The notes under the pieces: model-generated | What the model was told of the DNA's origin: nothing | What the model saw: only the letters and a program-made list of their open reading frames with translations | Databases searched by the model: none | Program-made: the position numbers and the translations under genes | NCBI GenBank assembly: GCA_002418705.1 | Contig: DIEQ01000026.1 | Span: 1-7,057 of the forward strand | Origin: Mageeibacillus sp. UBA5770 | GTDB taxonomy: Bacteria; Bacillota_A; Clostridia; Saccharofermentanales; Saccharofermentanaceae | Reading direction: 5' to 3' | Length of the DNA stretch: 7,057 bases | In this document: piece after piece, positions 4,867 through 7,057 of the stretch | Layout of the letters: every line of letters starts with the position of its first letter | Numbering within the stretch: position 1 is the stretch's first letter

Positions 4867-5695
4867 AGCTATTGTAGATACGACAATTCTTACCGATGTG
4901 CTCCTTAATTCCGGAGAAGCAAGGACATGGGCCAAGAAGGCTTTAGATTATTTTGATCAAACATTTCTCCCGGTATACGCTATCAAAGAATTTAAGAGTG
5001 GCCCTCTGAAGAATTTTGTCTGGATGCATAATAAGCTTGCAACAGTTGGCTCGTACGAAAAAGCGCTTGAAGCCCTTCAGGCAATGTCAAGAACTCCTAA
5101 ACGTTATACAACAAGTACAGCAATACAAGCTCTTAAAGAGGCTTCCAGGTCAATTGGTAAACTATGCCCGGCTATCCTTGCAAAAAAGTATGGTGAAAAT
5201 GTGTCCTTAGACAAAATATTGTGTGACGAATTAAGGATTGCGTTGAAAGTTGTTATATTTCGGTCTTGGAAAAGAAGACGGCAAATATCGACTGATATTA
5301 TTCAACCTCTCCCATGCTATAAAGAGGTTATCCCTTATGAAAAACGCGGACTGATTGAGCTTGAGCCTAAAGAATGTACAAAATCTGGCGATTGCGCTAT
5401 GGCTTCTTTGTTGAAGACTAGACCAGATGAGCTACGTTTAATGAGGGAAGCCATTGTGAACTCAGACAAACCAGAAAACAAACGTCGTGCAAAAGTATTA
5501 CGCCATTTGTATCGGACACCCAAGCTTCAAATTGAGGATAAAGACTGTAGAAGCTTAGGTGATGCTATTTTTGTTTTTCTTGCCAACAAGGATACAGTGA
5601 TATTGACTACTAATATTTCAGACCATGTTCCCATGGCTAATGCCTTGGGGAAGAGAGCTCTTAGCCCAAGCCAGATCCTTATTAAGGAAAAGTAA
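4859..5695 (+). CDS. Cassette gene 3: PIN-domain nuclease with long insertion
   Basis: This looks like a PIN-fold ribonuclease, an Mg/Mn-dependent RNA cutter by family precedent. The 278-residue product has the PIN N-terminal strand IVDTTILTDVLL with D7, a second acidic residue E44 (LPVYAIKEF), the third acidic site D235 (LGDAIFVFLANKD) and the final TTNISDH block (250-256) with N252 and D255. In a VapC-size PIN protein (about 130 residues) E44 and the third Asp lie roughly 50 residues apart; here they are about 190 apart, so a large, mostly helical segment with a basic patch KRRR (138-141) is inserted. The start must be TTG 4859: an in-frame TAA lies immediately before it and the PIN strand begins five residues later. 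It overlaps gene 2 by 8 bases with only a weak GCGGA upstream, pointing to translational coupling. The RNA target is unknown. Confidence 0.8.
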   Translation: MNKAIVDTTILTDVLLNSGEARTWAKKALDYFDQTFLPVYAIKEFKSGPLKNFVWMHNKLATVGSYEKALEALQAMSRTPKRYTTSTAIQALKEASRSIGKLCPAILAKKYGENVSLDKILCDELRIALKVVIFRSWKRRRQISTDIIQPLPCYKEVIPYEKRGLIELEPKECTKSGDCAMASLLKTRPDELRLMREAIVNSDKPENKRRAKVLRHLYRTPKLQIEDKDCRSLGDAIFVFLANKDTVILTTNISDHVPMANALGKRALSPSQILIKEK

Positions 5696-5993
5696 AAAAT
5701 ATCATTTCGTACCTGTATATTCGCTCTGGATCTATACTTTCACTTGGGCAATCCGTTTTATGGGTAGATTGATTTTGAATTCTATTTTAAGCTAAGCTTC
5801 TATTTGTAATCTTCAATTATAATCATGTGTGAGTTGTACCAACTTGTGGGTACAACAAAGTCCAGGATTAATCTAATTATTATCAAGATCATCTGCAAGA
5901 ATTACGATGTGAAGTTTTGCATATTAGTTCAAAAGACCGAATCATCTCTTTCAAATAAGCTGTGATCTTATGAACCCTGGGCAAAACCCTCAG
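5696..5993. other. Convergent intergenic spacer, no gene seen
   Basis: This AT-rich spacer of about 300 bases lies between the converging PIN and DUF362 genes. I find no open frame with a credible start, no RNA gene and no strong terminator with a T-tract for either gene. The only clear structure is the inverted repeat at 5833-5856. A weak CTGGG/CTCAG pairing occurs near 5979-5995. Confidence 0.6.
5833..5856. repeat. 8-bp inverted repeat GTTGTACC / GGTACAAC
   Basis: The perfect 8-bp arms (5833-5840 and 5849-5856) enclose an 8-base spacer. No T-run follows on either strand, so an intrinsic terminator is unlikely. It may be a protein-binding palindrome, an element remnant, or a transcript-end hairpin shared by the converging genes. 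Confidence 0.5.
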
Positions 5994-7057
5994 TCAAGAA
6001 TAAATAGGTACTATCATCCCGCTTAATTGTTTCTTGAGATATGCAGGAACGGCATTGTTGGTTGATTCAAGGAGAACATCAGGTAGACCACCGAAAACCT
6101 GACAGGCATGTTTGAGTACCCGGTCATCCCAGAAGGAGTTTATAGCGCTTCCGGTTAATTTTTCACAAGTGAAGGCCGGAATCAATCCCCCAAGTTTGTT
6201 GACTATCCAGCGATTGCCGATACTGACTACCAGTTGGCTGGTATGGGGATCTTTGAAAACGGATTTCTCCGATAGCGGTGTATTTCGTCTATTGAGCAGC
6301 AGCCAGGCAAGCGATACCATGTCATTCGCCACAACGGATTCTGACGCAATTATCAAGCCGAAATCCGGCTGACAGACATAGCCTTTATCCGGGCCGTGTG
6401 TCGTGAGAATCTTGTCTGCTGCGGTAATGACAAGCCGCTGCTTTGTATGCAGGGTTTCAGCGGTATTCCCTTCCGCCGTCTTTTCCTGCAAGGTGGATGC
6501 GTCATGATGGTATTCCAGACGTGTGTCGGAGCGCCAATAGCCTACGACAGCCTTCAGGCCTAATGTGCTGCCTGTCAGGATATGGCGGCCGCAACGGGGC
6601 ATGAGAATGATGTGATCAACATCCTTGAGTATTGCAGGCATCATGGGGCCGCGCTTCCAGTGGGTACCGACGGCAAGTGTGTCTTCATAAAAAGAATTCC
6701 AACCGTCTTCCTCGAAACAATGCAACTCACCGCCAACTACCTGGACCGCACGGGCCATGCCGGAAACCGCCATCAAACGGCGTGTACTGCCCGAAAATCC
6801 TTTGGGTGAAAGTTTCACGTATTCTATGCCGGCCATGTCACCCACAATCACCCAGCGCGCTCCTTTATCCTTGAGAAGCTCAATCATGGCGCCAACAGCA
6901 ACTGGGCTTGTCGTCGCCGGATAGGGGTTGCCTGAGTTATGGGCCAATTTGATGAAAACGGTATCGCCTTTGGATAACCAGGAGAAATCGGTAGCTGCTT
7001 CTGCTGCGTCACGAACCGCCGCCTTTATAGCCTGTTCAGGGGCGGTGTTAATCACCC
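5994..7057 (-). CDS. DUF362 domain protein, N-terminus cut by window edge
   Basis: The 353 visible residues match the DUF362 (PF04015) pattern. They include SWLSKGDTVFIK and NSGNPYPATTSP near the start (residues 25-36 and 40-51), an ILMPRCGRHILTGSTLGLK block in the middle, and the late DFGLIIASESVVANDMVSL motif. The biochemical role of DUF362 is poorly defined. Some members are fused to or sit beside 4Fe-4S ferredoxin domains and are suspected of redox or metal-centre functions; no Cys cluster is visible here. The first visible codon (7053-7055) is GTG, but it may simply be an internal Val, because the frame is still open at the right edge. The true start and any export signal are therefore unseen. 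Its composition (52% GC at 6301-6360) resembles a resident gene more than the AT-rich cassette. It converges on the PIN gene across a 298-base spacer. Confidence 0.85.
   Translation of the reverse strand, partial: VINTAPEQAIKAAVRDAAEAATDFSWLSKGDTVFIKLAHNSGNPYPATTSPVAVGAMIELLKDKGARWVIVGDMAGIEYVKLSPKGFSGSTRRLMAVSGMARAVQVVGGELHCFEEDGWNSFYEDTLAVGTHWKRGPMMPAILKDVDHIILMPRCGRHILTGSTLGLKAVVGYWRSDTRLEYHHDASTLQEKTAEGNTAETLHTKQRLVITAADKILTTHGPDKGYVCQPDFGLIIASESVVANDMVSLAWLLLNRRNTPLSEKSVFKDPHTSQLVVSIGNRWIVNKLGGLIPAFTCEKLTGSAINSFWDDRVLKHACQVFGGLPDVLLESTNNAVPAYLKKQLSGMIVPIYS

Noticed and set aside
5833..5856. Rho-independent terminator
   Set aside because: The stem is not GC-rich and no T-tract follows it on either strand.
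6112..6874. Plus-strand open frames opposite DUF362
   Set aside because: They are shadows of a well-supported DUF362 reading frame and lack start signals.

Overview
The window is bacterial DNA with a mosaic look. Two flanking genes on the minus strand (an unrecognised 304-residue protein at 85-999 and a DUF362 protein running off the right edge at 5994-7057) enclose a block of plus-strand genes separated by repeat-rich spacers. A lipobox signal peptide on one gene suggests a cell envelope with lipoprotein sorting. Together with DUF362 and a Hanks-type kinase this would fit a Gram-negative, possibly anaerobic lineage, but the window does not fix the taxon. Base composition varies strongly. By hand count GC is 68% at 1261-1320, 48% at 2041-2100, 30% at 3841-3900 and 4681-4740, 47% at 5041-5100 and 52% at 6301-6360.

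Layout: (1) 85-999 minus, unknown protein with a strong ribosome binding site. (2) 1012-1584, a divergent intergenic region holding an array of structured G-rich repeats; three clear copies share the core GTGACAGA beside an inverted-repeat arm, and one compensatory change is visible. (3) 1612-2535 plus, a soluble Hanks-type Ser/Thr kinase of the non-RD type. (4) 2549-2621, four copies of a 15-bp repeat, leading into a 50-bp segment that recurs at 3164-3213. The two 50-bp copies bracket (5) a lipoprotein with a LEA_2/WHy-like domain, probably 2672-3154. (6) 3217-3375, a 52-residue membrane peptide. (7) 3376-3584, a leader with a promoter-like pair, a 14-codon ORF with a good Shine-Dalgarno sequence, and an AT-rich hairpin. 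(8) 3585-5695, a tightly coupled three-gene cassette: a protein with faint TIGR04255-like features, a helical protein of unknown family, and a PIN-domain nuclease with a very long insertion. (9) 5696-5993, a gene-free convergent spacer with one 8-bp inverted repeat. (10) DUF362 gene.

The three-gene cassette is the best candidate for an undescribed system. Genes 1 and 2 are 1 nt apart, gene 3 overlaps gene 2 and can only start at TTG, and the last product keeps the PIN acidic residues. This fits a toxin-antitoxin or defence-type operon in which the PIN protein is the effector, but that function is inferred from architecture only. The kinase and the LEA-like lipoprotein may once have been adjacent genes, now separated by repeat DNA.
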